A stretch of 64,000 bases of DNA, taken from Dipteris shenzhenensis. Taxonomy: Eukaryota; Polypodiophyta; Polypodiopsida; Gleicheniales. This document shows, piece after piece, positions 32,090-42,310 of this stretch (position 1 is its first letter; the number at the start of each line of letters is the position of its first letter). The notes below the pieces were generated by a model. The model saw only the letters and a list, made by a program, of their open reading frames with translations, was not told where the DNA came from and did no database searches. Where the stretch lies: assembly GCA_047967505.1 (NCBI GenBank), contig CM106538.1; one strand, given 5' to 3'. Made by a program: the position numbers and the translations under genes.

Positions 32090-32345
32090 CCCCAAGCATT
32101 TCTAGTAAATCTAGAAGGAATTTGACTCCAGTATAGAAGAAGGCAAAGTTGATCAAGGTGGCATGTAGCGTCCAAAAATACCAAAACCCTCCATAGTGCA
32201 AATTTGGCCATTTGGACACCCTCCAAATGGCTACAGTGGTTCTGTGGAGTGTTTTGGTGTTCTTGGACACTAGTGCTATCTTGATCAACCTTGCCTTCTA
32301 TGTCACGATCAGATTCCTTCTACATTTGCCAAAAATGGTCATTGG
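32090..32345. repeat. Second foldback element of the same family
   Basis: Arms of about 130 bp meet near 32222 (GCCATTTGGACAC/CCTCCAAATGGC). The outer ends carry GTAAATCTAGAAGGAATTTGA and its complement CAGATTCCTTCTACATTTGCC. Many words match the 31.06-kb element (AAATCTA(A/G)AAG(A/G)AATTTGA, GGCAAAGTTGAT, CCAAAAC), so both belong to one family. Confidence 0.75.
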
Positions 32346-32893
32346 TTGACCCAGAGGATTTTATTGACTTGTAATTAACATTATATCCATAATTTGAATT
32401 TAAAATAGTATATGCAATATAAAAAACAATTAATCTCATGGAATATGATATAACTTTTACATGGAGTATGATATAACAATAGATGCAATATGAACAACAA
32501 CAATTAATTAAAATAGCTATAAGTTTTGCACTAGTTTTACATAAAAAGATTTACCCTTCAGCCATAGATAAATGACAAAATTTAGCCATAAATAGGAAAA
32601 AATTATTAGAAATAGATGTTTTCATTTCAAATTATATTAAAAAATTATTAGAAATAGATGTTTTCATTTAAAATTATATTATAAAGAGGCTTCATAGCAT
32701 GTCTCTCTTCTTTTCTAACTCTAGTACATTGAGAATAGGGTTCTTTGAATCCTTGAATAAGTCCTTAAAAACACCACTAAGACTATGCTATATTGAGTCT
32801 CATGTCCAAATTGTACTTTTATGCGATGTCTTCTAAAACACATTGGAGTGGATCACATAGGCTGCCTTGGGTAAAAAATGTGACATCTTCATG
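32346..32893. repeat. AT-rich spacer with 41-bp tandem repeat
   Basis: AAATTATTAGAAATAGATG followed by TTTTCATTT(C/A)AAATTATATTA occurs twice in a row at about 32598-32683. The rest is unassigned AT-rich DNA. Confidence 0.6.
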
Positions 32894-32898
32894 CCTTC

Positions 32899-33080
32899 TA
32901 TTGGGGTGTAAAGGCCCTATGTAACATTTATAGTTTGTATACAATGTGAAACCGGTTCCACCCTAACCCTAACACATGAATAAAACTCATGGGTTGTGGT
33001 GTGCCCATTATCCATTCTTCACACCCACACATTGTTGACTCTCGTCTCCTACTCTCACTCACTCTCCACTCACTCCATCA
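32899..33080 (+). repeat. 5' LTR of the copia element
   Basis: 182 bp ending CCATCA. Includes CCCTAACCCTAAC (telomere/telo-box-like) and a possible AATAAA near 32988. The start is set by the target duplication and the 3' copy. Confidence 0.95.
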
Positions 33081-33082
33081 AC

Positions 33083-33094
33083 TGGTATCAGAGC
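33083..33094 (+). other. Primer binding site of the copia element
   Basis: TGGTATCAGAGC, two bases after the LTR end; complementary to the 3' end of initiator Met tRNA. Confidence 0.95.
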
Positions 33095-34255
33095 CTGGGA
33101 GCTCATACCCCCCACACTCCCCGCACACTTGGCGACAACCCCGAATACCCAACGATAACCACACACGAAGCAACTCCAACCGAATGCTGAGAAGACGCAG
33201 AAGCATAACGAGCAGGACGGCGGAGCATTGCGTGGAGCGTGGAGCGAAAGAACATGTAGAGCATCCCAAACGCAGATGCGTAGAGCAGCCTGAACGCAGC
33301 AAGACCAAGAGTAGGACACTGCAGATCTGGGGAAACAACGTCTAGAATTGCCATTTTGGGGATGTTGGAAGAGGTGAAAAGCGTGTTTTTGTAGTGGTGG
33401 CACACCCTTGTCAGCATCCAACAGTGATTTTGTGACACTTCGAAAACTCTTGACTCTTAGGGTACTTACTCTCTAGACCCTCCTTGTGAATATAGTCCAC
33501 TTGGGGAGTCGTGGTTCGCAGGTACCTATCACATTGGGCACTTTGATAGTGATATTGCATGACATTCGTCACATAACACTGTGATTGCACTAGTGGGTAT
33601 GCTATTGATGCATTGAGAGCACTTTTGATGCCTATTGTGCTTGGATATCACTTGTCGTTCAAAGGGCTTTTGTGGTTTGGATGCATATGCATTTAGGAGG
33701 AAGCTATTGGATGCCATACATGCCTCACATGTATAGAAATTGAGCTCTAATCAAGGGGATTTTGAAGACAGAGGTGTTATTGTGCATTGGACAAACTACA
33801 ACAGGAAGTACATGCCATAAATCCTCGTTAAAAGCAATCAAATCAAGGGGCTTTTACCTATTTGCAGTTTTGAATTGTTTGCCATAGTTTGGGGGACTGT
33901 TACATGCCTTTTGGTCACTAATTGAGCACTTTAAGTTGGGGAAATTGTGCCATTTTCTGAGTAAAATAGTAATTCACTGTTTCGAGATGTTTGAGTCTCG
34001 TTTCGTCCTCGAACACTCGTTTTTTGGTGTTGTACCGTCATTTACTATTTTTGGACAGTTTTGGTGGAGCTTTCCTGCAGCTGTATCGCATTTTTGAGTG
34101 CTATAATTGTCATTAAAGCTTGCTGTATCGTTTCTGCAGCAAGTGGGAGGTGTTATTTATCTGGGAGTGTTTCCGCACTTTGGAGATACTTTGCTAAGCA
34201 CTTCTAAGTGCTTGCAGGGAGTCACACACTTTATTTCTTGGTTCGATTTGTTGAT
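33095..34255 (+). other. Leader of the copia element
   Basis: 1.16 kb between the primer binding site and the gag ATG. Open frames here overlap on both strands and carry no motif. It presumably contains the packaging signal. Confidence 0.6.
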
Positions 34256-34813
34256 ATGGCTTCATCAGGAGAGAGCTCATCTTTGCTCCACATCCGGAAG
34301 CTTGAGGGTGCTAAGAACTACGACATCTATAGGACCCAGGTGTACAATGTTTTGTTGCAGAAGAGTCAGCATCTCCCTATAAGGGAAAAGGGTGTCAAGC
34401 CCTCCGCCATTAGTGATGAGCAGTGGCTCAACATAGATGAGCTTACGTGTTCCACACTCATGCTATCAGTTGTGGATTATCTTCTTCCTGGGATACGGGA
34501 TATGCCCAATGCATGGGCAATGTGGCAGCAGTTAGAGAATACTTACTCTCAAAAGAGTGCCATAGGCAAGGTTTATTGGCTCAAGAAGCTTACAAGTCTC
34601 GAGATGAAAGAGGGAACATCAGTCAGTGCACACATAAATGAGTTTAAAAGCATATTCAGCCAAGTGCTTGCACAAGGGTTGAAACTAGATGAGGAGGTAC
34701 AGGCTGTAATTCTCTTAGGTTCATTGCCAGAATCTTGGGACACTTTCAGGACAGCCACAAGCAACTCCAATCCTCTCTTAAATGTGGCAGATGTGGAGGG
34801 TGCCATCCTGTAG
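34256..34813 (+). pseudogene. Copia gag (capsid part)
   Basis: The ATG at 34256 opens MASSGESSSLLHIRKL. Then NYDIYRTQVYNVLLQKS, AWAMWQQLENTYSQKSAIGK, LKKLTSLEMKEGTSVSAHI and LGSLPESWDTFRTA follow the UBN2/Retrotran_gag pattern of plant copia elements. The frame stops at TAG 34811 after VEGAIL, where the family usually continues with a Gln/Glu-rich helix. The same frame continues at 34814, so a single nonsense change separates this from the nucleocapsid. Confidence 0.92.
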
Positions 34814-35344
34814 GAAGATATGAATCGAAAGAACAACTCAAGTGGGAAAGGGACTGCATTGCAAGCACGTGGCCAAACCAAGAATAGAGGCAAGAGTCAG
34901 GACAGAAATGGTAGGAGCAAGTCCCACTCCAAAAAGGATGTTGAATGCGATCATTGTGGAAAAAAGGAACATCTTAAAAAGCAATGTTGGAAGTTGAAAG
35001 CAGAAAAGAAAGAGGGCAAGCAAAAGGCAGATGCAAGTGATGATTCGAAGGACATTGTGCCTCATTCTAAGAAGTCTTCTGTCAAGATAGAGGAGCTGAA
35101 TTATGTGTCTGATGGCAGCCATTGCTCTTCAGATCTTCTTTTTACCTCTACTATCAGTGCACACTCTGTACATGCGGGGTGTCTCTCAGATCTTAACACA
35201 TGGCTGATTGATTCAGGGGCTTCTTTCCATGTTAGTCCTTTCAAGAACAGCTTCAGCAAGTACCGTGTTCAAAAGCCTCAATATGTGTATTTGGGAGATA
35301 ATCATGCATGCCTCATAGAGAGAATGGGTGACGTGAAATTATAG
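34814..35344 (+). pseudogene. Copia nucleocapsid and protease
   Basis: In frame with gag. The zinc knuckle CDHCGKKEHLKKQC (CX2CX4HX4C) is about 45 residues in, followed by a Lys/Ser-rich linker and the aspartic protease start TWLIDSGASFHVSPF with its DSG active-site triplet. Stopped by TAG at 35342 (VKL-stop-LYDGSAF), after which the protease C-terminus continues in the same frame. Confidence 0.92.
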
Positions 35345-36509
35345 CTCTATGATGGTTCAGCTTTCATGCTTCATGATGTATGCTACATCCCTAAACTCAA
35401 GAAGAATCTCATTAGTACGGGACAGCTTGATGATATGGGATATCACACCACTTTTGGTGCTCAGAAGTGGAAGATAGTAAAGGGCTCCATGGTTGTTGCT
35501 AGGGGTCCTAAGATGGACACTCTCTATCCATTAGTTGCTGGAAAAATTATTGTATCCGGTCATGCTTCTGTTGCCGAGCTGCCAAAGGTTTCATTGTGGC
35601 ATAGCCGGCTTGGACACATGAGTGTCAAAGGAATGGAAGAGTTATCTCGTCTTGGTTATATCCCGTCTCTTAAATTTTCAGAATTGAAAAATTGTGAGCA
35701 TTGCATTTATGGTAAATAGAATATGTGTCCTCATGAGAGGGGTTTGGGTAAGAAAAGCTCACAATTAGAGCTTGTGCATACAGACACATGTGAAATGCCA
35801 AATCTATCACTCGAGGGGGCAAAGTATTTTGTTATATTCATTGATGATGCCACACGTAAAGTGTGGGCCAGTCCTCTTTGTTCAAAGAGTGATACCTTCA
35901 CGAAATTTAAGAAGTGGCTTGCCTTGTTTGAGAACCAAACGAGTAAGACACTCAAATGCCTGCATTCTGACAATGGAGGGGAGTATGTGTCAAAGGAATT
36001 CCATGCATTTTGTGACTCCAAGGGTATTAAAAGAGAGATCACTGCTCCTTATAACCCACCTCAAAATGGAACTGCAGAGAGCGTATGAATCAAACCATTC
36101 AAGAGAAGGTTTGGTCAATGTTGTCACATGCTGCACTATCCCATGGATTTTGGGCAGAGGCCATGCTAACGGCCATTCACCTCATCAACAGATCGCCTAA
36201 TAAGAGGCTGGATAATAAGGTGCCAGAAGAGATATGGAGTGGAAAGCCTCCTTCTTATAAGCATCTGCAAGTCTTTGGTTGCGTAGCGTACGTACATATC
36301 CGCAAGGATTTGCACAACAAACTCGAGCCTAAGTCTCATAAGTGTGTATTCCTTGGATATGGTGATGATGGGGAGATGGGATATAGACTTTGGGATCCCG
36401 CACAAAGGAAAGTCATATGCAGAAATGATGTGATCTTTGATGAAAATAGCATGCACAAATAGCCCATGAATGCTCCAGAAGGCAGAAGGGTTGTATATGA
36501 TGAAGATGC
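35345..36509 (+). pseudogene. Copia protease end and integrase
   Basis: LHDVCYIPKLKKNLIS is the conserved protease/pre-integrase link. The zinc-binding HX4H (WHSRLGHMS) and CX2C (CEHC) follow, then TAG at 35717. The catalytic core shows HTDTC (first Asp), LHSDNGGEYVSKEF (second Asp) and PQNGTAES (Glu), all in place. One extra base near 36079 shifts the frame just after the catalytic Glu. The frame resumes as MNQTIQEKVWSML, passes KHLQVFGCVAYVH and VFLGYGDD, and meets TAG at 36460. The nested element interrupts it at 36510 after VVYDEDA. Confidence 0.93.
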
Positions 36510-36798
36510 TGTTGGGATATCTCAAGGTGTATGCCTCAGGCACACCTTATGTTTCTATGTGTGAGTGCTAGAGGCACAGTTAGGTGCCCACAAGCACAGC
36601 TAGGTGGTGGAAAAGCCACATAGGATGATTGAGTGAATCTAGGAGCAGATTGAGGAGATGATTGTGGAGCTTTGAGGTCATCAGTGATGTCAATGACCTT
36701 GTATGAGGTGCCTACTTAAGGACCTCTTTCTTCTTCATTCTACATGCAAGTATTCTGACTTTGTGTCAACTCTACTCTCTCCTTTCAGTGTTACAACA
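36510..36798 (+). repeat. 5' LTR of the nested element
   Basis: 289 bp. A TATA-like ACTTAAGG near 36714 precedes TCTTTCTTCTTC. Ends in ACAACA directly before the primer site. Confidence 0.95.
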
Positions 36799-37654
36799 TG
36801 GTATCAGAGCCATTTGATCCTCCTTGAGCCCATTTCTGCCACATCATCATCTTCTTCTTCTTCTTCTTCTTCACCATCTCTCCCTCTTCTCCAAAAATTT
36901 TGCTTGAGCTTGTTCTCCTTCAATCCTCAACCATTTCCCACACCCTTTCTGCTGTAGATCCCTCTTGTTAGGGCGAACTTCGGGCTGCAAGCAATTGGAG
37001 AACAACCCGCGCTGCTGGTCGCCATTGCAGAAAAGTCGTCGATTTTCTCTTCTGCGTTTTCTCTGCACCTGCTCTGTCTTTTCTTAATTCCTTCTAGGGC
37101 AAGCTTCTACATACCTAGAGCTACCTTGTGCTGAAATCTGAGCAGCAATGGCTGCATATTGAAGGAGAAAACAGAGAAAAACCAGTCGACTTTGTTCAAG
37201 AAGGTGAAGGCGACCTGACGTGTTTTTTCGCCTCTTCTTCCCAGAGGATCTACTGTGGTATACCAGCTTTCTTTTGGCTCAAAAAGCCCCCTTTCTTTTG
37301 CTTTGAAGAGTGTGCTATGAGCCCTCCAAGTTCAGCTCTCTAGTTTTAATAGTTTTTACATGCTTTTGAAAATGATGCTACATAGAATGCTACTCTAGCA
37401 TTTCTGGTCTTTTGAAGTTTTTAATAACTTCACTACAAGTGTTGCTTCAGTTTTGTTTTGACTTGCTAGACCTGGTTGTGATTGGAAAGTGGTTATTTCA
37501 TCCACTTCTATGAAGCATATAAAAAGTAGCATCATTGTTTGAAAACTAGTCACTACTATTTGCTACATCAAGTGGCTATACTTTGGAAGTATTGCAGTTC
37601 TTTTTGCCTTGTAAGAGAGATAGACACTGCCCAATATCTGGGTTAGACCCTCTC

Positions 37655-38485
37655 ATGGCTACTTTATATAATCTTGAGAAGTTCAATGGAAAGGGGTTCC
37701 ATACATGGCAAATGAAGGTAAAATTTGCATTAATGCGGGAGAACTTATGGGGACTTGTCAAATCTACTCCTACCACTTCTTCTACGGCCTCAAATGCTGG
37801 GGAATCTTCAGCTCCGACACGACCGGCAAGGGATCCAGCAAGAGAAGGAAAAGCATATGGTATAATTGCTTTAGCTTTGGGTGATGATTACATACATCAT
37901 ATATCTGACTTGGAGTCTCCATCGGAAGCATGGCAGAAGCTAGATTTGATTTTTGGTGCAAGCTCTCATATTTCTAAACTATCACTTAAAATCTCTTTCT
38001 TTGAATTAAAGATGGCAAGTGATACTACTTTAGCTGCCCATGTCAACTATATGCAGAGTCTTATGACTCAGTTAGCTTCTATCAACTCTCCTATCACCCC
38101 TGATGATGCTATGGCAGTACTACTTAAGAGTATGCCTGAAAGCTTTGATCACATTGTAAGCACTTTGAAGAATCTTCCCAATCCAAACCTTGAAGGCATT
38201 ATCTCAGCTCTCCAAGAAGAAGAAAGACATATGGAGTTAAGGAAAGGCAATGACACTGCTTATGTTATGAAATTCCAGAAGGGCAAGTATTCTCCTTGCA
38301 ATCACTGTGGAAAGACAAATCACCTTTCAAAGGACTGCTTCAAAGTTAATCCATGTAAGCACTGTGGCAAAAACAACCATAGTGAGAAGTTCTGCAGAGA
38401 CAAAGCAAAGACAGAAAATGCAAATCTACTTACAGTGAATTTGCCTCCACAAGATGAGGCATCCCATGAAGATTATGCATTTTAA
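37655..38485 (+). CDS. Gag protein of the nested non-autonomous element
   Basis: 276 residues from the ATG at 37655 (MATLYNLEKFNGKGFHTW); an upstream in-frame ATG at 37583 is less likely because similarity to gag starts at the second. The N-terminal part has KFNGKGFHTWQMKVKFAL and, later, LWGLVKST, the DUF4219/UBN2 opening. SEAWQKLDLIFGASSHISKL and LKISFFELKMASDTTLAAHV follow, then LLKSMPESFDHIV. Two zinc knuckles at the C-terminus read CNHCGKTNHLSKDC and CKHCGKNNHSEKFC (both CX2CX4HX4C). It ends at TAA. The frame is fully open, unlike the surrounding host element. It could package the element's RNA in trans or in cis, with pol supplied by a relative; this is inference. Confidence 0.93.
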   Translation: MATLYNLEKFNGKGFHTWQMKVKFALMRENLWGLVKSTPTTSSTASNAGESSAPTRPARDPAREGKAYGIIALALGDDYIHHISDLESPSEAWQKLDLIFGASSHISKLSLKISFFELKMASDTTLAAHVNYMQSLMTQLASINSPITPDDAMAVLLKSMPESFDHIVSTLKNLPNPNLEGIISALQEEERHMELRKGNDTAYVMKFQKGKYSPCNHCGKTNHLSKDCFKVNPCKHCGKNNHSEKFCRDKAKTENANLLTVNLPPQDEASHEDYAF

Positions 38486-38866
38486 ATCATCTCTATGTAT
38501 GCTCCAGATCACTCTTTTTATGTCAAGGTACTCAGCCTGGATAGTCCTCCAAAATGAATGAAAATAAATTATTGTGTGTTGTGTTTTGTGTGTTTTGTAA
38601 ACACCTCTGGTCACCTTATGATGTAGGCCATGTGTATGTTTGTTCCATGGTACCTCCTACAGACATTGTGTGCATGTACATGTAGGAGAGAGAACCATTG
38701 GAAGGTCTGTTTGTATCCCTTTCTATTTACCTTACACCCAAGGGAACCCTTGCTAGCATGAGAACCTAGCCATAGATTTATCCTTGACCACCATGAGATG
38801 GCATGAGAAACTATGAGACTAGATGTATCCTTGACATAGCCTGAGGCATTTCCTTGAGGGGGGGTT

Positions 38867-39155
38867 TGTTGGGATATCTCAAGGTGTATGCCTCAGGCAC
38901 ACCTTATGTTTCTATGTGTGAGTGCTAGAGGCACAGTTAGGTGCCCACAAGCACAGTTAGGTGGTGGAAAAGCCACATAGGATGATTGAGTGAATCTAGG
39001 AGCAGATTGAGGAGATGATTGTGGAGCTTTGAGGTCATCAGTGATGTCAGTGACCTTGTATGAGGTGCCTACTTAAGGACCTCTTTCTTCTTCATTCTAC
39101 ATGCAAGTATTCTGATTTTGTGTCAACTCTACTCTCTCCTTTCAGTGTTACAACA
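38867..39155 (+). repeat. 3' LTR of the nested element
   Basis: 289 bp, about 99% identical to the 5' copy. Differences: C/T near 36600, A/G near 36690 and C/T near 36760 (5' coordinates). Confidence 0.95.
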
Positions 39156-41029
39156 AATGCACATCCTAAACAACAAAACGAGAGGGCTGTACTGCAGCAA
39201 GAACAACCCCAAAATCAGCCCAATCATGCTGCAAATGATGGTCTTGATGACCAACAGGAAGAGGGAAATGATTTCCCAAATGTTATGCCACCACTTGAGG
39301 AGCTTTCTGACATTATCTTACAACCGTACCTTGAAGGACACATGCCAAATGATGATGATATGTAGGCTGAATAGCCAGCAGAAGATTAGGAACATTGGTT
39401 TTGGAGGTCCACTAGGATCATAAGACCACCTGATAGGTTTGTCTCAAGGGCTGATTATGTCATGCTTACAGATAGTAGTGAACCCTCATGCTTCAAGGAA
39501 GCAATGCAGAGGGATGATAAGCTCAAGTGGGAGCTTGCCATGAAGTCAGAGATGGATTCTCTGAAGAAAAATGAAACTTGGGATTTGGTGCCATTGCCTA
39601 ATGGTAAAAAAGTATTGCCATGCAAATGGGTTTACAGGCTAAAAGAGATACCAAATGCTAGGCCGAGGTATAAAGCCAGACTGGTTGCCAAAGGCTTTAA
39701 GCAAGAATATGGTGTTGACTTTGATGAGATCTTTTCTCCTGTGGTTAAGATGACAACCTTAAGGACTGTGTTAGCTTTGGTTGCACATGAAAACATGGCA
39801 TTGGTTCAGATGGACGTGAAGACTACTTTTCTTCACGGTGATCTCCATGAGGAGATATACATGCAGCAGCCTGAGGGTTTTGTAGTGAAGGGGAAAGAGG
39901 ATCTTGTGTGTAAGCTCAAGAAGAGCCTTTATGGTTTGAAACACGCACCAAGGGAATGGTATCATAAATTTGATGCTTTCATGAAATCGCAAGGCTTTAG
40001 GCGAAGTGACACAGATCACTACTTGTACACCAAGAGGGTATCAGATGGTAGTTTGCTAATTCTCATTTTATATGTGGATGATATGCTTATTGCCGGTAAA
40101 TCTCTCAAGGAGATGGATGTCTTGAAAAAGGGCTTGCATCAGACCTTCGACATGAAGGATTTGGGACATGCCAGCCACATTTTAGGTATGCGTATCATTC
40201 GAGATAGAAATCAGCATTTGCTTTATTTGTCTCAAGAGGAATACATTGGCAAGGTCTTACATAGGTTTCATATGGAAGGGAGGAAGACTATTTCTACTCC
40301 ATTGCCTTCACATTTGAAACTCAATTCTAAGGACAGCCCGCAGAGTGATTCTGAGAGAGCAAAGGTGGCCAAGATACCTTATGCTTCAGCTTGCGGTAGT
40401 CTCATGTATGCCATGGTTGCTACACGACCTGACATTGCCTTTGCAATAGGAGTCATTAGCAGATCTATGGCAAACCCTGGGAAGAAACATTGGGATGCAG
40501 TGAAAGGTGTCATGAGAAACCTGAAGGGTACGAAGGAGATGTGCATTTGCTTTGGTAAGCATGATGCCATTGTTCATGGGTACACAGACTCAGGCTATGT
40601 AGGTCATCCAGATAACCGGAAGTCTATACCGGTTATGTTTTCACTTTTACAGGTGGTGCAATTTCATGGATATCTCGTGTACAGGGATGCATTGCCTTGT
40701 CTACTACTAAGGCAGAGTATGTTGCAGCTACTGAGGCTTGCAAGGAGGCCTTATGGCTTGCTCGGCTTGTGGCAGATTTGGGATTCCCTGGTGATGTTCC
40801 ATTCTTGCATTGTGATAGTCAGAGTGCCATCCAGTTGGCACGAAATCCTGTTTTCCATGCAAAGACGAAGCATATTGATGTGAAGTACCACTTTATCCGT
40901 GAGATGATTGATGGCAAGTTGTTTTAGCTTGTCAAGATTCACACGGATGATAATCCTGCAGATCTTCTGACGAAGAGTTTACATGGTGAGTGGTTTGCAC
41001 ATTGCAGATCACTCATGGGTGTTGGATGA
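39156..41029 (+). pseudogene. Copia reverse transcriptase and RNase H (host element)
   Basis: Resumes the pol frame after the nested insertion with a Gln/Asn-rich linker containing three TAG stops (39363, 39372, 39387). The RT proper starts near WELAMKSEMDSLKKNETWDL. Landmarks: YKARLVAKGFKQEYGVDF, ALVQMDVKTTFLHGDLHEEI (catalytic Asp), KSLYGLKHAPREW, LILYVDDMLIAG (YVDD box), GSLMYAMVATRPDIAFA, YTDSGYVGHPDNRKS (RNase H Asp). One base is missing near 40625, after RKS. The RNase H continues in the other frame as STTKAEYVAATEACKEALWL and LHCDSQSAIQLARNPVFHAK, with TAG at 40925 before LVKIHTDDNPADLLTKSL. The natural stop is TGA at 41027. Confidence 0.95.
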
Positions 41030-41127
41030 GGCCATTTTCAGATTTGTGTTGGTCTTGTATATCATTGTATACTTGCTTTTTTTTTTCTCTCACTCTCCTA
41101 CGGGCATATTGCCTTTAAGTGGGAGGT

Positions 41128-41309
41128 TGTTGGGGTGTAAAGGCCCTATGTAACATTTATAGTTTGTATACAATGTGAAACCGGTTCCACCCTAACCCTA
41201 ACACATGAATAAAACTCATGGGTTGTGGTGTGCCCATTATCCATTCTTCACACCCACACATTGTTGACTCTCATCTCCTACTCTCACTCACTCTCCACTC
41301 ACTCCATCA
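41128..41309 (+). repeat. 3' LTR of the copia element
   Basis: 182 bp starting TGTTGGGGTG and ending CCATCA; two differences from the 5' LTR. Purine tract at 41116-41126. Confidence 0.95.
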
Positions 41310-41314
41310 CCTTC

Positions 41315-42049
41315 TATGTTCCAAATGTAAATAATGGTCCATGCGCATAGACAATATGTTGCACACATGAAACAAACATTTAAAGATAGATTGTGATATT
41401 GATATGATTCTCATGTATTATGTAATATAGATAATTTGTGGTGGCCCCTTTAGTTTCACATGTCCTTCAACTCTAGAAGTAACTTTTCAGCTTGCATAAT
41501 GCATTAGGCACATACTTCTTCTATAATCGAATTCTAAGAATGAACAAGTTGCTTTATTGAAAAAGGCATCAGTCATGGCACTATAAATTCATTATACTTT
41601 CCCATAATAGAAAACTTAAAATTTTACAAATAGATGTGAAAGCTTTAATCACTTACATTAGAGCATCACAAGCTCTAGGCATCTCCTTTGTATTCACTAT
41701 GCCCTTGAAGTACTACACGACCTCTGAATTGTCTTGCACATGTAGGACTTGTGTCTTTGGGTATGAAGAGTCTATTCCTACTATTCTCATCTCATCCTCC
41801 ATGAATTTCCTACTAGAAGAAAAGCACACGTGTACCTTAGCGTAAATGATGCAACACCATGGACATTCCAAAGTAAGAAATTTCATTGAAACACTAGGGA
41901 ACTAAAATGTAGCTTGAATTCTCCTCTTCAAGCACATTTAGTGGTTTAATATGCTTCTTGTCTTGCAAAAAAAGTCTATGGAGCAAATATTGAGGATTTG
42001 ACTATAAGTTCACATGGTACTTGGAGATATTTTCAAATGGTTCCATCAA
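41315..42049. other. AT-rich spacer
   Basis: Pre-insertion flank of the copia element (TATGTTCC after the target duplication). No gene recognised; the 69-residue frame at 41636-41845 has no family motif. Confidence 0.5.
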
Positions 42050-42310
42050 ATTTGGGAAAGCCTTGAACCAAACATACTAACCAATGATAATACCATCTGT
42101 GATGACCTCAATGTGATCTGGAATGTCTTGTGCCCTATTCTAGAGAGCACAGTCTTTTCTAAGGTTGGAGAGGGACCTTGATGGAGTGATCACAAGCAAG
42201 ACTCGACCCAATGACACCGCAAGGCACTCAACTGAATCACCAAGAATAGCTAGCAAATTGGGAAAATCGACCCACATAGGGCATTCCCTATATCAGAACT
42301 CGTCAATGCT
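42050..42310 (-). pseudogene. LINE ORF1-like fragment (DUF4283-type), decayed
   Basis: On the minus strand from about 42285: MWVDFPNLLAILGDSVECLA, then SLGRVLLVITPSRSLSNLRK, a stop, NRAQDIPDHIEVITDG and FKAFPNLMEPF. The VWxxFPNLP...LG.xL pattern is that of plant LINE ORF1 DUF4283 domains. Several stops. No ORF2 nearby. Confidence 0.4.

Larger units (their letters stand above)
36510..39155 (+). mobile_element. Nested gag-only LTR element (TR-GAG type)
   Basis: 289-bp LTRs at 36510-36798 and 38867-39155 (TGTTGGGATATC...GTTACAACA) differ at three positions. Flanks GATGC (36505-36509) and AATGC (39156-39160) are a target duplication with one change. The primer binding site TGGTATCAGAGC abuts the 5' LTR (36799-36810), and the purine tract TTGAGGGGGGGTT precedes the 3' LTR. 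The internal region encodes only a gag protein; no protease, integrase or RT residues are recognisable in the 380 bp after gag. It must depend on another element for reverse transcription and integration. Inserted in the same orientation as its host. Confidence 0.95.
32899..41309 (+). mobile_element. Full-length Ty1/copia retrotransposon, host of a nested element
   Basis: 182-bp LTRs at 32899-33080 and 41128-41309 differ at two positions, one being the second base of the element (TA in the 5' copy, TG in the 3' copy). The target duplication CCTTC is at 32894-32898 and 41310-41314. The primer binding site TGGTATCAGAGC follows the 5' LTR and a purine tract (AAGTGGGAGGT) precedes the 3' LTR. The domain order gag, protease, integrase, RT, RNase H is that of copia. 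Without the 2.65-kb nested element and one copy of its target duplication the length is about 5.76 kb. Pol is inactivated by eight TAG stops and two frameshifts. Confidence 0.97.

Noticed and set aside
34811-40927. A nuclear genetic code in which TAG encodes Gln
   Set aside because: Land plant nuclear genes use the standard code. The element also has frameshifts, and its neighbours show TGA and TAA stops too. Methylation-linked decay is simpler.
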